Below are positions 55,232-64,000 of a stretch of 64,000 nucleotides of DNA, in pieces. Made by a program: the position numbers and the translations under genes. The stretch spans positions 62,001-126,000 of the forward strand of contig NZ_JAEKJA010000006.1 in assembly GCF_016411865.1 (NCBI RefSeq). Direction: 5' to 3'. The DNA is from Acuticoccus mangrovi. Lineage in GTDB: Bacteria; Pseudomonadota; Alphaproteobacteria; Rhizobiales; Amorphaceae. Below the pieces are notes generated by a model. It saw only the letters and a program-made list of their open reading frames with translations. It searched no databases and was not told the DNA's origin. Within the stretch, counting starts at the first letter, position 1. Each line of letters starts with the position of its first letter.

Positions 55232-56848
55232 CTACTCCTTTGTGACGAGGTGCGCCAGCAGTTGGCGTGTGGACGAGTCGGCGCTCTTCGGCACCGTCCC
55301 GCCCATCACCGCCGGCAACAGCTCGTTGGCAAGTTCCTTGCCAAGTTCCACGCCCCACTGGTCGAACGAGTTGATGCCCCACAGCGCGCCCTCCACGAAC
55401 ACCTTGTGCTCGTAGAAGGCGAGGAGCATGCCGAGGGTGTGCGGGTCGAGCGTGTGGTAGGCGAGGGTGTTGCTGGGGCGGTTGCCCGGAAACACGCGAT
55501 GCGGGGCGAGGCGCACGGCGTCGGCCTCCGACAGGCCCTTGTCGAGGAGTTGGCGCTTCGCTTCCTCCAGCGTGCGGCCGCGCATCAGCGCCTGGGTCTG
55601 GGCGAGGGCGTTGGCGATGAGCTTGGCGTGGTGGTCGCCGAGCGCCTCGTGCGGCTCGGCGGCGATGAGGAAGTCGGCCGGGATCGGATCGGTGCCCTGG
55701 TGGAGGAGCTGGTAGAAGGCGTGCTGGCCGTTGGTGCCCGGTTCGCCGAACACCACGGCGCCCGTCGGCCCGGACACCGGGGTGCCGGCGCGGGTCACGC
55801 TCTTGCCGTTCGATTCCATGTCCACCTGCTGGAGGTGGGCGGTGAACTCCACGAGGCGCTGGTCGTAGGGCAGCACCGCGTGGGAAGTGTAGCCCCAGAA
55901 AGTCCGGTACCAGTGGCCCAACAGCCCCGTGATGAAGGGGATGTTGCTGCGCATCGGCCGCTCGCGGAAATGCGTGTCCGCCGTGGCGCCGCCGGCGAGG
56001 AAGGCGCGGAAGTTGCGGCCGCCGACGGCGATCGCCAGCGACAGGCCGATCGCCGACCACACCGAGTAGCGTCCGCCCACCCAGTCCCAGAAGCCGAAGG
56101 TGCGCGTTTCGGCGATGCCGAACTCGGCCACCTTGGGCAGCGCCGTGGAGATCGCCGCGAAGTGGGCGCCGACGGACGCCTCGCCGAGCGCTTCCACGAT
56201 GAAGCGGCGGGCGGTGGCGGCGTTGGTCATCGTCTCCTGGGTGGTGAAGGTCTTGGAGGCGATGAGGAAGAGGGTGCGGGCGGGGTCGAGCCCGGCGAGG
56301 GTGTCGGCGATGTCGGCGCCGTCGACGTTGGCGACGAAGTGCACCTTGGGGCCGCCCTCGCGGTAGGGCGAGAGGGCGCGCACCGCCATGCGGGGGCCGA
56401 GGTCGGAGCCGCCGATGCCGATGTTGACGACGTCGGTGAACGGCCGCCCGTCGGAGGAGGCGATCTCGCCGGAGCGCACGCCGTCGGCGAAGGCGAGAAA
56501 GCGCCCGAGTACGGCGGCGACGTCCTGCGACACGTCGTGCCCGTCGACCCGGAAGGGGCCGGGGTTGCGCAGCGCCACGTGGAGCACCGGGCGGTTCTCG
56601 GTGAGATTGATGGCGTCGCCGGCGAACATGCGATCGCGCAGCGCCTCCACCCCCGCGTCGCGGGCGTGGGCGAGGAGGAGCTTCATCGTCTCGTCGGTGA
56701 TGAGGTTCTTCGAATAGTCGAGCAGGAGGTCGCCCTCCTGCGCGGCGAAGCGCTCGGCCCGGTCGGGATCCGCCGCGAACGCGGCGCGCAGGTGGAAGCT
56801 CTCCGCGAGCTCGGTTTGATGGCGGCGCAGGGCTTCGACTGCGGTCAT
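55232..56848 (-). CDS. pgi: Glucose-6-phosphate isomerase
   Basis: Glycolytic and gluconeogenic isomerase interconverting glucose-6-phosphate and fructose-6-phosphate, 538 residues. Family signatures are [37 protein letters not shown], the region with [13 protein letters not shown], and [14 protein letters not shown]. The catalytic Glu, His and Lys regions are present. It is the last gene of a leftward unit behind the LpxH-like phosphoesterase and the GT4 glycosyltransferase; the gap to the GT gene is ten bases. The link may be a supply of sugar phosphates to envelope synthesis, though this is inference. Confidence 0.97.
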   Translation of the reverse strand: MTAVEALRRHQTELAESFHLRAAFAADPDRAERFAAQEGDLLLDYSKNLITDETMKLLLAHARDAGVEALRDRMFAGDAINLTENRPVLHVALRNPGPFRVDGHDVSQDVAAVLGRFLAFADGVRSGEIASSDGRPFTDVVNIGIGGSDLGPRMAVRALSPYREGGPKVHFVANVDGADIADTLAGLDPARTLFLIASKTFTTQETMTNAATARRFIVEALGEASVGAHFAAISTALPKVAEFGIAETRTFGFWDWVGGRYSVWSAIGLSLAIAVGGRNFRAFLAGGATADTHFRERPMRSNIPFITGLLGHWYRTFWGYTSHAVLPYDQRLVEFTAHLQQVDMESNGKSVTRAGTPVSGPTGAVVFGEPGTNGQHAFYQLLHQGTDPIPADFLIAAEPHEALGDHHAKLIANALAQTQALMRGRTLEEAKRQLLDKGLSEADAVRLAPHRVFPGNRPSNTLAYHTLDPHTLGMLLAFYEHKVFVEGALWGINSFDQWGVELGKELANELLPAVMGGTVPKSADSSTRQLLAHLVTKE

Positions 56849-56858
56849 CGGCGGATCC

Positions 56859-57893
56859 TCAAGCAGCTTTGGATGTCGAGAGGTGAATGCGGTTGGCGGT
56901 TTGAAGGTTCTCCCAGAATTGTTTTACGCTCTCCTCCCACGAGAAGCCCAGCGCATAGGCGCGGCATCTGTCGCGGGGGATCTCCAGCGCGGCGAGGCAG
57001 GCCTTCTTCAGGTCCTCGTCGAGCGCGCCGGTACCGGAGTCGGCGATCACGTCGAGCGGGCCGGTGGTCGGGAAGGCGGCGACGGGCACGCCGCAGGCGA
57101 GCGCCTCCATCTGCACGAGTCCCCAGGTGTCGGTCAGGCTGGGAAACACGAACACGTCGGCGGACGTGTAGCACGCGGTGAGCGCCTCGCCGATGCGCGA
57201 GCCCACGAACACGGTGTCCGGATAGCGCGCCTTGAGGGCGGGGAGGGCCGGCCCGTCGCCCACCACCATCTTGGTGCCGGGCAGGTCGAGCTTCAGGAAG
57301 GCGTCGATATTCTTCTCCACCGACACGCGCCCCACGTTGAGGAAGATCGGCCGGGGCAGATCGGTGAAGGCGGGCGGAACGTCGGGGTCGAAGGTGACGG
57401 TGTCGACGCCGCGCACCCAGCGCATCAGCCGCCGGAAGCCGCGCGCGGCGAGCTCCTTCTCGAGCGTGCCGTTGGACACCATGCAGCCGACGCCGGCGTT
57501 GTGGAAGTTGCGCACCATCGCGTAGGAGATCGACAGCGGGATCGGCGCCCGCGCCCGGATATATTCGGGAAAGCGCGTGTGGTAGCTCGTGGTGTAGCCC
57601 ATGCCGTTGAACTTGCACCAGCGGCGGGCGAGCATGCCGAGCGGGCCTTCGGTGGCGATATGGATGTAGTCCGGCGCCGCCTCGTCGAGCTCGCGATAGA
57701 CCCGGCTCGGCCGCGTGATGGTGAGGCGGATCTCCGGATAGGTCGGCATCGGCACCGTCTTATAGGCGGCCGGGGTGACCATGGTGACGCCGATGCCGAG
57801 CTTTTCGAGCTCCTTGCGCGTGGTGTCGAGGGTGCGCACGACGCCGTTCACCTGCGGATGCCAGGCATCCGTCACGAGGGCGAGACGCGTCAT
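56859..57893 (-). CDS. Glycosyltransferase family 4, mannosyltransferase-like
   Basis: GT-B glycosyltransferase of 344 residues. The start [20 protein letters not shown] is typical of GDP-mannose-dependent alpha-mannosyltransferases that act on lipids. The donor domain shows [32 protein letters not shown] and the E-x7-E motif in [19 protein letters not shown]. The gene overlaps the LpxH-like gene by ATGA and is followed by pgi after ten bases. In alphaproteobacteria this pair is often seen and is thought to take part in glycolipid synthesis. The acceptor is not established. Confidence 0.88.
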   Translation of the reverse strand: MTRLALVTDAWHPQVNGVVRTLDTTRKELEKLGIGVTMVTPAAYKTVPMPTYPEIRLTITRPSRVYRELDEAAPDYIHIATEGPLGMLARRWCKFNGMGYTTSYHTRFPEYIRARAPIPLSISYAMVRNFHNAGVGCMVSNGTLEKELAARGFRRLMRWVRGVDTVTFDPDVPPAFTDLPRPIFLNVGRVSVEKNIDAFLKLDLPGTKMVVGDGPALPALKARYPDTVFVGSRIGEALTACYTSADVFVFPSLTDTWGLVQMEALACGVPVAAFPTTGPLDVIADSGTGALDEDLKKACLAALEIPRDRCRAYALGFSWEESVKQFWENLQTANRIHLSTSKAA

Positions 57894-58708
57894 GCAGCTT
57901 CCGCGCGCGGATTGGGGGCGGGCGTCGCCGCCGTCTGGTGGCGCAGCCGCGTCCAGTGAATGAGTTCGAACGTCCCGTCCTGAAGCTCGGCCACGGCGCT
58001 GCAGCTCTCCACCCAGTCCCCCGTGTTGATGTAGCGCGTCCCATGCGTGTCGTGCATGACCGGATGATGAATGTGGCCACAGATGATGCCGTCGGCACCG
58101 CGGCGCTTCGCCTCGGAGGCGAGCGCCTGCTCGAACTGGCCGATGAAGGACACCGCGTTCTTGACCTTCAGCTTGGCCCAGGCCGACAGCGACCAGTAGG
58201 TGAGGCCGAGCTTGCGCCGCACGATGTTGACCCAGGTGTTGAGGCTCAACGCCGTGACGTAGGCCCAGTCGCCGAGGAAGGCGAGCCATTTGGCGTGCCG
58301 CACCACCACGTCGAACTGGTCACCGTGGATGACGAGGAGGCGCTTGCCGTCGGCGGTCTCGTGGATGGCGGAATCGGCCACCTCCACACCGCCGAAGTGG
58401 GTGCCGAGATAGTCCCGCAGAAACTCGTCGTGATTGCCGGGCAGATAGATGATCGACGCCCCCTTGCGGCCCTTGCGCAAGATTTTCTGCACCACGTCGT
58501 TGTGAGTCTGCGGCCAATACCACGTTTTTCTAAGGCGCCAGCCGTCGATGATATCGCCGACAAGGTAGATTTTGTCGGCTTCGTGGTATCGGAGGAAATC
58601 TAGCAGAAGTTCTGCTTGGCAACCACGGGTGCCAAGGTGAATATCCGACAAGAAGAGCGCGCGAAACCTGCGGACGTTGCCGTCGCCCGCCGCATCCTTT
58701 TCCGACAT
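57890..58708 (-). CDS. Metallophosphoesterase, LpxH-like
   Basis: Calcineurin-type phosphoesterase of 272 residues. All metal motifs of the UDP-2,3-diacylglucosamine hydrolase (LpxH) group are seen: SDIHLG, GDIIDGW, PGNHDEF, VIHGDQFD and GHIHHP. Compared with LpxH it has a long insert rich in hydrophobic and basic residues (about 130-185, DWAYVTALSLNTWVNIVRRK) that may bind membrane. Whether it is the true lipid A enzyme or an LpxH-like relative acting on another lipid is open. It leads the operon with the GT4 and pgi genes. Confidence 0.85.
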   Translation of the reverse strand: MSEKDAAGDGNVRRFRALFLSDIHLGTRGCQAELLLDFLRYHEADKIYLVGDIIDGWRLRKTWYWPQTHNDVVQKILRKGRKGASIIYLPGNHDEFLRDYLGTHFGGVEVADSAIHETADGKRLLVIHGDQFDVVVRHAKWLAFLGDWAYVTALSLNTWVNIVRRKLGLTYWSLSAWAKLKVKNAVSFIGQFEQALASEAKRRGADGIICGHIHHPVMHDTHGTRYINTGDWVESCSAVAELQDGTFELIHWTRLRHQTAATPAPNPRAEAA

Positions 58709-58969
58709 TGATTCTTGCCGCTTGCCTATGTCTGAGGGAGGGCTACCACACTCGTTCCGCCTCTGAACAGCCTATGGATGAACTGGGCGGGGGATGGAGG
58801 CGGTGTTGTGGCGGGGGCGATGATCTAGGGTCACACCCCGGGCGAGAGAGCCGGCCGATTGGGGCATCGCCGAAGCCGTGAATGGCCTCTATGAGTGTGT
58901 GGCGCCGCCGCCCATAGGTGTGATTGGCTGACTGAAGGGCGCGCGGCGGCTCGCGCGCCGGGAGGACCC

Positions 58970-61291
58970 ATGTTCGACAAGTTGCTCGTCGCCAACCGCG
59001 GCGAAATCGCCGTCCGCATCATGAAGACCGCGCGTCGGCTCGGCATCCGCACGGTCGCCGTCTACTCGGAGGCCGACCGGGACGCGATGCACGTGCGTAC
59101 CGCCGACGAGGCGATCCTCATCGGCCCGGCCGACGCCCGCCGCTCCTATCTCGACAAGGACCGCATCATCGCCGCCGCCCAGGAGGCCGGCGCCGCGGCG
59201 ATCCACCCGGGCTACGGCTTCCTGTCGGAGAACGCGGCCTTCGCCGAGGCGTGCGCGGCGAGCGGCATCGTCTTCGTCGGCCCGCCCGCCGCGGCGATCC
59301 GCGCCATGGGGTCGAAGTCGGAGGCGAAGGCGCTGATGGAGCGCGCCGGCGTTCCGGTGGTACCGGGCTATCACGGCGATCTGCAGGACCCCTCCTTCCT
59401 GAAGCGCAAGGCCTACGAGGTGGGCTACCCGGTGCTCATCAAGGCGATCTCCGGCGGCGGCGGCAAGGGCATGCGGCGGGTCGACAAGGCGATCCTCTTC
59501 GAGGAAGGGCTCGAGGCGGCCAAGCGCGAGGCGGAATCGGCGTTCGGCGACAGCCGCGTGCTCGTCGAGCGCTTCATCGACAATCCGCGCCATATCGAGG
59601 TGCAGGTGTTCGCCGACGCCCACGGGCGCACCGTGTCGCTCCACGAGCGCGACTGCTCGGTGCAGCGCCGCCACCAGAAGGTGATCGAGGAGGCGCCCGC
59701 GCCGGGCATGACGCCGGAGCTGCGCGCCGCGATGGGCGCCGCCGCCGTGCGGGCGGCCGAGGCGGTCGGCTATGTCGGCGCCGGCACGGTGGAGTTCATC
59801 GTGGAGGGCGGCGAAAGCCTCTCGGCCGATCGCTTCTTCTTCATGGAGATGAACACCCGCCTTCAGGTGGAGCACCCCGTCACCGAGATGGTCACGGGGC
59901 TCGATCTCGTCGAATGGCAGCTGCGCGTCGCCGCCGGCGAGCCATTGCCGCTCGACGGCGATCCGCCGGGCCCCGACGGCCACGCCGTGGAGGCCCGCCT
60001 TTATGCCGAAGATCCCGACAACGGCTTCATGCCGTCGGCGGGCCGCCTCGTGGCGCTGCGCGTGCCGGAGGACGTGCGCCTCGACAGCGGCGTCGAGGTG
60101 GGCGACGCGGTGAGCCCGTTCTACGATCCGATGATCGCGAAGATCATCGTCCACGGCCGCGACCGGGCCGACGCGCTGGCGCGGATGGCGGACGCGCTCG
60201 ACCGCGCCGTCGCGATCGGCCCCAAGACCAACCTCGCCTTCCTGCGCGCCGTGGTGACGCACGAGGAGGTGCTCGACGCGCGCCACGACACGGGCTTCGT
60301 CGACCGCGAGCTCGAGGGGCTGACCGGCGGCTCCGTCAGCCCGCAGGCGATCGCGGACGCCGCGACCTCGCTGATCGCCGCGCCGCCGCCGCCCGTCGCC
60401 GGGGCGAACGGCTGGGTGGATCCGTTCGCCGAGAACGACGCCTTCCGCATCACTGGCGACGCGGTCTCCGAAGTCGCGCTCAAGGTGGACGGCGCCGACC
60501 GTCTCGCCCGCCTCCGTGCCAGTCCCGACGGCCTCGTCCTGACGGTCGACGGCCTCACCGGACGGGCCGACAGCGACCGGGTGATCGAGGCCGACGGCGA
60601 CGCCTTCGCCGTGGAGGCGGGGCGGGCGGTGCGCATCTCGGTGGTGGACCAGCTCTCCCGCGTGCTCGAGGCGGAGGAGACCGCCAACAGCGCCGCCGCG
60701 CCGATGCACGGCCGCATCGTGGCGATCTTCGTGCGGCCGGGCGAGGTCGTGGGGCGGGACGCCAAGCTCTTCGCCATCGAGGCGATGAAGATGGAGCACA
60801 CCGTGAAGGCGGCGGCCGAAGCCCGCATCATGGCCGTCCACTTCGCCGCCGGCGATCAGGTGGGCGAAGGGGCGGAGGTGATCACCCTCGGCGCGCCCGA
60901 CGCCGAGATGCCCGACACCGGAACGGGCCACGCCGAGCCGTTTGCGACCGCCACCCCCGCGATGGCCGACGATGCGCCGGTGACCGCCGCCGACAACGAC
61001 CTCGCGGCCCCGGAGACGGACGACGCCACGCCGCTGGACGAGGCTGACCTCGGCGCCGGAGAGCCCGAGATCGGCGACGACGACGACGCTCTCGACTTCG
61101 GCCCCGAGGAGTCCGCCGACACGGAGGACGGATCCTATGCCGCCGAGCCGACGGGCGAGGGCGACGGCAACCCGTTCCGCGGCGACGCGCTCCTCTACGA
61201 CGCCGAGCCGCGCGGGGACGACGACGATGCGGGCGAGGCCGATGGGGATGAGGCGGAGGAGCCCGATGGCGGGGACGATCCGCACCGCTAG
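58970..61291 (+). CDS. Acyl-CoA carboxylase biotin-carboxylase/BCCP subunit with acidic tail
   Basis: Biotin-dependent carboxylase alpha chain, 773 residues. The biotin carboxylase half has ISGGGGKGMRRVD, the ERDCSVQRRHQKVIEEAPAP signature and EMNTRLQVEHPVTEMVTGLD. A linker and the BCCP domain follow, with biotin on Lys607 in AMKMEH. The BCCP fold ends near residue 640, where related enzymes stop. A further 133 residues rich in Asp, Glu, Gly and Pro form an acidic tail. The carboxyltransferase partner is not adjacent, so acetyl-, propionyl- or methylcrotonyl-CoA specificity is unknown. The ATG at 58970 follows GGAGG. Confidence 0.9.
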   Translation: MFDKLLVANRGEIAVRIMKTARRLGIRTVAVYSEADRDAMHVRTADEAILIGPADARRSYLDKDRIIAAAQEAGAAAIHPGYGFLSENAAFAEACAASGIVFVGPPAAAIRAMGSKSEAKALMERAGVPVVPGYHGDLQDPSFLKRKAYEVGYPVLIKAISGGGGKGMRRVDKAILFEEGLEAAKREAESAFGDSRVLVERFIDNPRHIEVQVFADAHGRTVSLHERDCSVQRRHQKVIEEAPAPGMTPELRAAMGAAAVRAAEAVGYVGAGTVEFIVEGGESLSADRFFFMEMNTRLQVEHPVTEMVTGLDLVEWQLRVAAGEPLPLDGDPPGPDGHAVEARLYAEDPDNGFMPSAGRLVALRVPEDVRLDSGVEVGDAVSPFYDPMIAKIIVHGRDRADALARMADALDRAVAIGPKTNLAFLRAVVTHEEVLDARHDTGFVDRELEGLTGGSVSPQAIADAATSLIAAPPPPVAGANGWVDPFAENDAFRITGDAVSEVALKVDGADRLARLRASPDGLVLTVDGLTGRADSDRVIEADGDAFAVEAGRAVRISVVDQLSRVLEAEETANSAAAPMHGRIVAIFVRPGEVVGRDAKLFAIEAMKMEHTVKAAAEARIMAVHFAAGDQVGEGAEVITLGAPDAEMPDTGTGHAEPFATATPAMADDAPVTAADNDLAAPETDDATPLDEADLGAGEPEIGDDDDALDFGPEESADTEDGSYAAEPTGEGDGNPFRGDALLYDAEPRGDDDDAGEADGDEAEEPDGGDDPHR

Positions 61292-61484
61292 ATCTGGTTC
61301 GATGAACTCGCGTGCACCGAACCGGCTCCGGCTTCCTCGTCTGCGCGCGGTCCGGGGCGGAAGACCGGCTCGGCTCTTCCTGGACGCACCGCTCTTGAGG
61401 CGCGGATATATTGAGGCGTGGATAGCGGGGATCGCTCACGCCGCCGGCTTGCGCCGACCGCGGCGCGGCGCCATCACATAGCCT

Positions 61485-61919
61485 ATGGCTCTTCACCTTC
61501 TGAAGCTTGCGGTCGGTGCCGCCTCGTTCGACGACTTGCGCGCGTGGGCGGAGCGCCAGGCGGCCGAGCACGCCGCCGCGGGGCGCAGTGCGGCCGCCCG
61601 CATCACCACGCGCATGGCGCCGAAGCGGGTGGACGAGGTGCTCGACGGCGGCAGCCTCTATTGGGTCATCAAGGGCTCGCTGCAGGCCCGCCAGCGCATC
61701 CTCGCCTTCGAGCCCTTCACCGATGCGTCCGGTATCGGACGCATCCACATCGCCCTCCACCCGGAGCTCGTGGCGGTGCGGCCGCGGCCCTCTCGCCCGT
61801 TCCAGGGCTGGCGCTATCTGCGCCCGGCGGACGCGCCGGCCGACTGGGCCGTCGGCGAGATCGACGACGCGATCCCGGAGACGATGCGGCGCGATCTGAT
61901 GGAGCTCTGCCTCCTCTGA
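61485..61919 (+). CDS. DUF1489 family protein
   Basis: Cytoplasmic protein of 144 residues in the DUF1489 family, found almost only in alphaproteobacteria. The pattern HLLKLAVGAASFDDLRAW, TRMAPKRVDEVLDGGSLYWV, QRILAFEPF and PFQGWRYLRPADAPADW covers the whole protein. No function is known. It lies 193 bases after the carboxylase gene and has a GC-rich hairpin after its stop, before the convergent ABC transporter gene. Confidence 0.9.
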   Translation: MALHLLKLAVGAASFDDLRAWAERQAAEHAAAGRSAAARITTRMAPKRVDEVLDGGSLYWVIKGSLQARQRILAFEPFTDASGIGRIHIALHPELVAVRPRPSRPFQGWRYLRPADAPADWAVGEIDDAIPETMRRDLMELCLL

Positions 61920-61941
61920 ACCGCGGTCGGGGGCGGGAAGC

Positions 61942-61963
61942 GGCGGGCGCTGCGCGCTCCGCC
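61942..61963. terminator. Hairpin between convergent DUF1489 and sugar ABC genes
   Basis: Stem GGCGG-GCGC / GCGC-(T)-CCGCC with a three-base loop, nine base pairs and one bulge. No U-tract is present. The position between convergent stops (61919 and 61986) suggests a terminator. Confidence 0.4.
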
Positions 61964-61985
61964 CTGCCTTCCGCCGGGGATCGGC

Positions 61986-62774
61986 CTACGCGGCCTCGGC
62001 GCCGACGAAGAGGATCAGGTGGGAGAGGCTGTCGGCGTCGAGGCCCTCGGTGGCGCGCTCCAGCACCGTGCGGCCGGCGCGCAGGATCGTGACGCTGTCG
62101 GCGACGGCCACCACGTCGGCCATGTTGTGGCTGATGAGGATGACGGTGACGCCCTGCTCGCGCAGCCGGCGGATCAGGGCGAGCACCTGCGCCGTCTCGC
62201 GCACGCCGAGCGCGGCGGTGGGCTCGTCCATGATGATCGTCTCGGCCTTCCAGCGCAGCGCCCGGCAGATGGCGACCGCCTGGCGCTGGCCGCCGGAGAG
62301 GGTGTCGACCGGCACCGTCATGTCGGTGATCGCCGAGTTGAGCTGGGCGAGGAACTCCGCCGACCGCGCGATCATCGCGCGGCGCCGCAGCACCGGCACG
62401 CCGAGGATGCGGCGCGTCAGCTCCGACCCCATGAAGATGTTCTGGTAGATCGCCATGCGCGGGGCGAGGCCGAGGTCCTGGTGGATCGTGGCGATGCCCG
62501 CCGCGAGGGCGGCGTGGGGGTCGGCGAAGTGCACCGGCCGCCCGTCCACCGAGATCTCGCCGCCGTCGGGCGCCTCCACCCCCGAGATCAGCTTGATGAG
62601 GGTGGACTTGCCGGCGCCGTTGTCGCCGCACACCGCGTGCACCGTGCCGCGCCTGACGGTGAGGTCGGCGCCGCGCAAGGCTTCCACGGCGCCGTAGGTC
62701 TTGGTGGCGCCGCGGACGCGAAGGGCCTCGCTCGTCGCAAGGCCCGGCGCGGCTGCCGCGTCGGTGAGGCTCAC
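61986..62774 (-). CDS. Sugar ABC transporter ATP-binding protein, single-domain (FrcA-like)
   Basis: ATPase of a ribose/fructose-class sugar importer, 262 residues, one nucleotide-binding domain as in FrcA rather than the double RbsA. The motifs are VCGDNGAGKSTLIKL (Walker A), LSGGQRQAVAICRALR (signature), IIMDEPTAALG (Walker B) and ISHNM (H-loop). The GTG start overlaps the binding-protein stop (GTGA). It is the last gene of the leftward unit permease, binding protein, ATPase. The sugar is not identifiable. Confidence 0.93.
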   Translation of the reverse strand: MSLTDAAAAPGLATSEALRVRGATKTYGAVEALRGADLTVRRGTVHAVCGDNGAGKSTLIKLISGVEAPDGGEISVDGRPVHFADPHAALAAGIATIHQDLGLAPRMAIYQNIFMGSELTRRILGVPVLRRRAMIARSAEFLAQLNSAITDMTVPVDTLSGGQRQAVAICRALRWKAETIIMDEPTAALGVRETAQVLALIRRLREQGVTVILISHNMADVVAVADSVTILRAGRTVLERATEGLDADSLSHLILFVGAEAA

Positions 62775-63721
62775 TCGGTGAACTCGTCGACGTTCGATTG
62801 ATCGACCAGCACCGCGTTCATGTAGAGATAGGGGCCGCTGGCGACGGCATCGACCGGCTCGCCGCCCACCGCGATGCGGTCGATCGCCTCCACGGCGGCC
62901 GCGCCCATCGCCTCGAAGGGGATCGCCACGCTCGCCATCAGCATGGAGTCGGGCGAGGCGATGCGGCGGAAGGTCTCCTTGCCGCCGTCCACCGAGACGA
63001 GCACCACATCGCCCTTCGACATGCCCTGCTCGGCGAGGAGGTCGTCGATGATGAAGGCCTGACCGTCGAACGACGCCCAGATGCCGTCGAAGTTGCCGGC
63101 GTTCTGCAGGATCAGCGCGCTCATGCCGTTGCGCACGTCGTCCTGCCAGGACTGGGTGCGGGCCATGGAGTGGCTGCCGACCTCTTCGACGGCGGTGTTC
63201 TCCGACAGCACCACGTCGAGCACCTTGCCGCGGATGCGGGTGCCGACGTTGGATTCGAAGCGCTGCGTCAGGATCTTGCCCTCGTAGTTGAGCTGACCGA
63301 GGAGGTAGAGGGCGGCCTCGGCGCCGACGGCGTACTCGTTCACCTGGATGTCGAAGAGCGCGTAGGGGGAGGAGCCGCTCATCACCGTGATGAGGGGGAT
63401 GCCGGCGTCGGACACGGCCTCCATCTGGGCGTCGAACTGCACCGGCTTCGACATCGCGAGGATGATGGCGTCGACGCCGCGCTGCACCAGGTTCTCGATC
63501 TGCTCGGCGTGGGTGGGCAGGGCGCCGTTGGAGTTGAGCACCGTCACGTCCCAACCCTTCTCCTTGGCGGCGGCCTCGGCGGCGTTGGCGACGCGGGCGT
63601 GGGTCTCGGCCGACATCTGGAAGGCGACGATGCCGAGCTCGAAAGCGTCGGCGGTGGTGGCATGGGCGCCCGCGAGGGCGAGCGCGCCGGCCGCGAGAAG
63701 GTGTTTCAGCGTCATGGACAT
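62771..63721 (-). CDS. Sugar ABC transporter substrate-binding protein
   Basis: Periplasmic binding protein of 316 residues in the Peripla_BP_4 (ribose-binding type) family. A Sec signal of about 26 residues precedes the mature start LGIVAFQMSAETHA. The hinge and two-lobe pattern is present: IENLVQRGVDAIILAMSK, GIPLITVMSGSSP, DGIWASFDGQAFIIDDL and VVLVSVDGGKETFRRI. It lies between the permease and ATPase genes; the more common order places it first. It overlaps the ATPase by four bases (GTGA). Confidence 0.92.
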   Translation of the reverse strand: MSMTLKHLLAAGALALAGAHATTADAFELGIVAFQMSAETHARVANAAEAAAKEKGWDVTVLNSNGALPTHAEQIENLVQRGVDAIILAMSKPVQFDAQMEAVSDAGIPLITVMSGSSPYALFDIQVNEYAVGAEAALYLLGQLNYEGKILTQRFESNVGTRIRGKVLDVVLSENTAVEEVGSHSMARTQSWQDDVRNGMSALILQNAGNFDGIWASFDGQAFIIDDLLAEQGMSKGDVVLVSVDGGKETFRRIASPDSMLMASVAIPFEAMGAAAVEAIDRIAVGGEPVDAVASGPYLYMNAVLVDQSNVDEFTE

Positions 63722-63743
63722 GTCTCTCGTTGGGGGTGGGTCA

Positions 63744-64000
63744 TCATACCGAGAAGGCCGCCTTCTTGAGGACGCTCGCCGAGACGCTGACGGAGCCGAT
63801 CACGATCAGCCCGAGCATGATGTCCTGGAGATAATAGGGCGCGCCGAGGAGGACGAGGCCGTTGTCGAGCACGCTGATGATCAGCGCGCCCACGAAAGTG
63901 CCGGCGATGTTGGGCCGGCCCGGCTCGAACATCGTCATGCCGAGGAGGACGGCGGCGATGGCGTTGAGGAGATAGTCGCCGGCCATCTGCGGGGCCGCCG
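63744..64000 (-). CDS. Sugar ABC transporter permease (RbsC-like), partial
   Basis: C-terminal 85 residues of a ribose-type permease; the start lies beyond the right edge. The sequence from APQMAGDYLLNAIAAVLLGM through GRPNIAGTFVGALIISVLDNG is the conserved cytoplasmic loop and following helix of the family. It ends with a helix and LKKAAFSV. It precedes the binding-protein gene by 22 bases in the same direction and so is part of the importer operon. Confidence 0.88.
   Translation of the reverse strand, partial: AAPQMAGDYLLNAIAAVLLGMTMFEPGRPNIAGTFVGALIISVLDNGLVLLGAPYYLQDIMLGLIVIGSVSVSASVLKKAAFSV

Noticed and set aside
58889-61285. A 798-codon open frame on the minus strand over the carboxylase gene
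   Set aside because: It mirrors a well-supported biotin carboxylase gene, and its sequence is rich in Arg, His and Gly without any domain.

Overview
The window is very GC-rich DNA, roughly two thirds or more G+C by eye, with dense genes, many ATGA/GTGA start-stop overlaps and frequent GTG or TTG starts. Several features point to an alphaproteobacterium of the Hyphomicrobiales (Rhizobiales) type: a split PntAA/PntAB/PntB transhydrogenase, the tiny aa3-oxidase subunit IV, a DUF1489 protein, a DUF3035 (BamF-type) lipoprotein behind lspA, a ppi-argJ-mutT operon divergent from secA, a GlnT-type glutamine synthetase and opgGH for periplasmic glucans. No rRNA, tRNA, phage, insertion sequence or CRISPR array was found. 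The sequence looks like ordinary chromosome with a few accessory islands.

Region by region: (1) 1-2.5 kb, a peptide-type ABC transporter (dppBCD-like, cut by the left edge), divergent from a family 4-like glycosyltransferase. (2) 4.0-4.8 kb, a gene-poor stretch ending in a strong hairpin. (3) 4.8-9.9 kb, ileS-lspA-DUF3035 lipoprotein and a peroxiredoxin, all leftward. (4) 10.0-18.5 kb, yqgE/algH, then the tight cluster thrC, M16 peptidase, GNAT acetyltransferase, a degenerate GGDEF/EAL receptor and a ThDP enzyme, ending in an array of GC-rich hairpins. (5) 18.7-24.0 kb, an orphan OpgG/OpgD, an unknown coiled-coil protein, an intact diguanylate cyclase, a DUF2848 protein and a small membrane protein. 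(6) 24.2-27.4 kb, glcD and glcE with a Rap1a-like secreted protein between them and no glcF. (7) 27.5-31.0 kb, a long perfect inverted repeat, oxidase subunit IV and the pnt operon. (8) 31.1-33.3 kb, a GH8 endoglucanase and two small exported proteins. (9) 33.5-38.6 kb, formate-THF ligase followed by SoxA- and SoxG-like sarcosine oxidase subunits. (10) 38.7-42.3 kb, opgGH. (11) 42.4-49.2 kb, mutT-argJ-ppi leftward, secA and a class III nucleotide cyclase rightward. (12) 49.2-55.1 kb, glutamine synthetase, L,D-transpeptidase, acyl-CoA dehydrogenase and an unaccompanied CoxL-type molybdoenzyme subunit. (13) 55.2-58.7 kb, pgi, a mannosyltransferase-like GT4 and an LpxH-like phosphoesterase in one operon. 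(14) 59.0-61.9 kb, a biotin carboxylase/BCCP subunit with an acidic tail and a DUF1489 protein. (15) 62.0-64.0 kb, a ribose/fructose-type sugar ABC importer cut by the right edge.

Recurring themes are the cell envelope (two OpgG/D paralogues, OpgH, GH8, two GT4 enzymes, LpxH-like, L,D-transpeptidase, LspA, BamF-like, SecA), nucleotide second messengers (two GGDEF proteins and a nucleotide cyclase) and C1/redox metabolism (Fhs with SoxAG, GlcDE, transhydrogenase). I found no clearly new multi-gene system. The most unusual items are the 28-bp perfect inverted repeat, the Rap1a-like insertion in glcD-glcE, the four-unit hairpin array, the acidic tail of the carboxylase and the incomplete molybdoenzyme and sarcosine oxidase sets.
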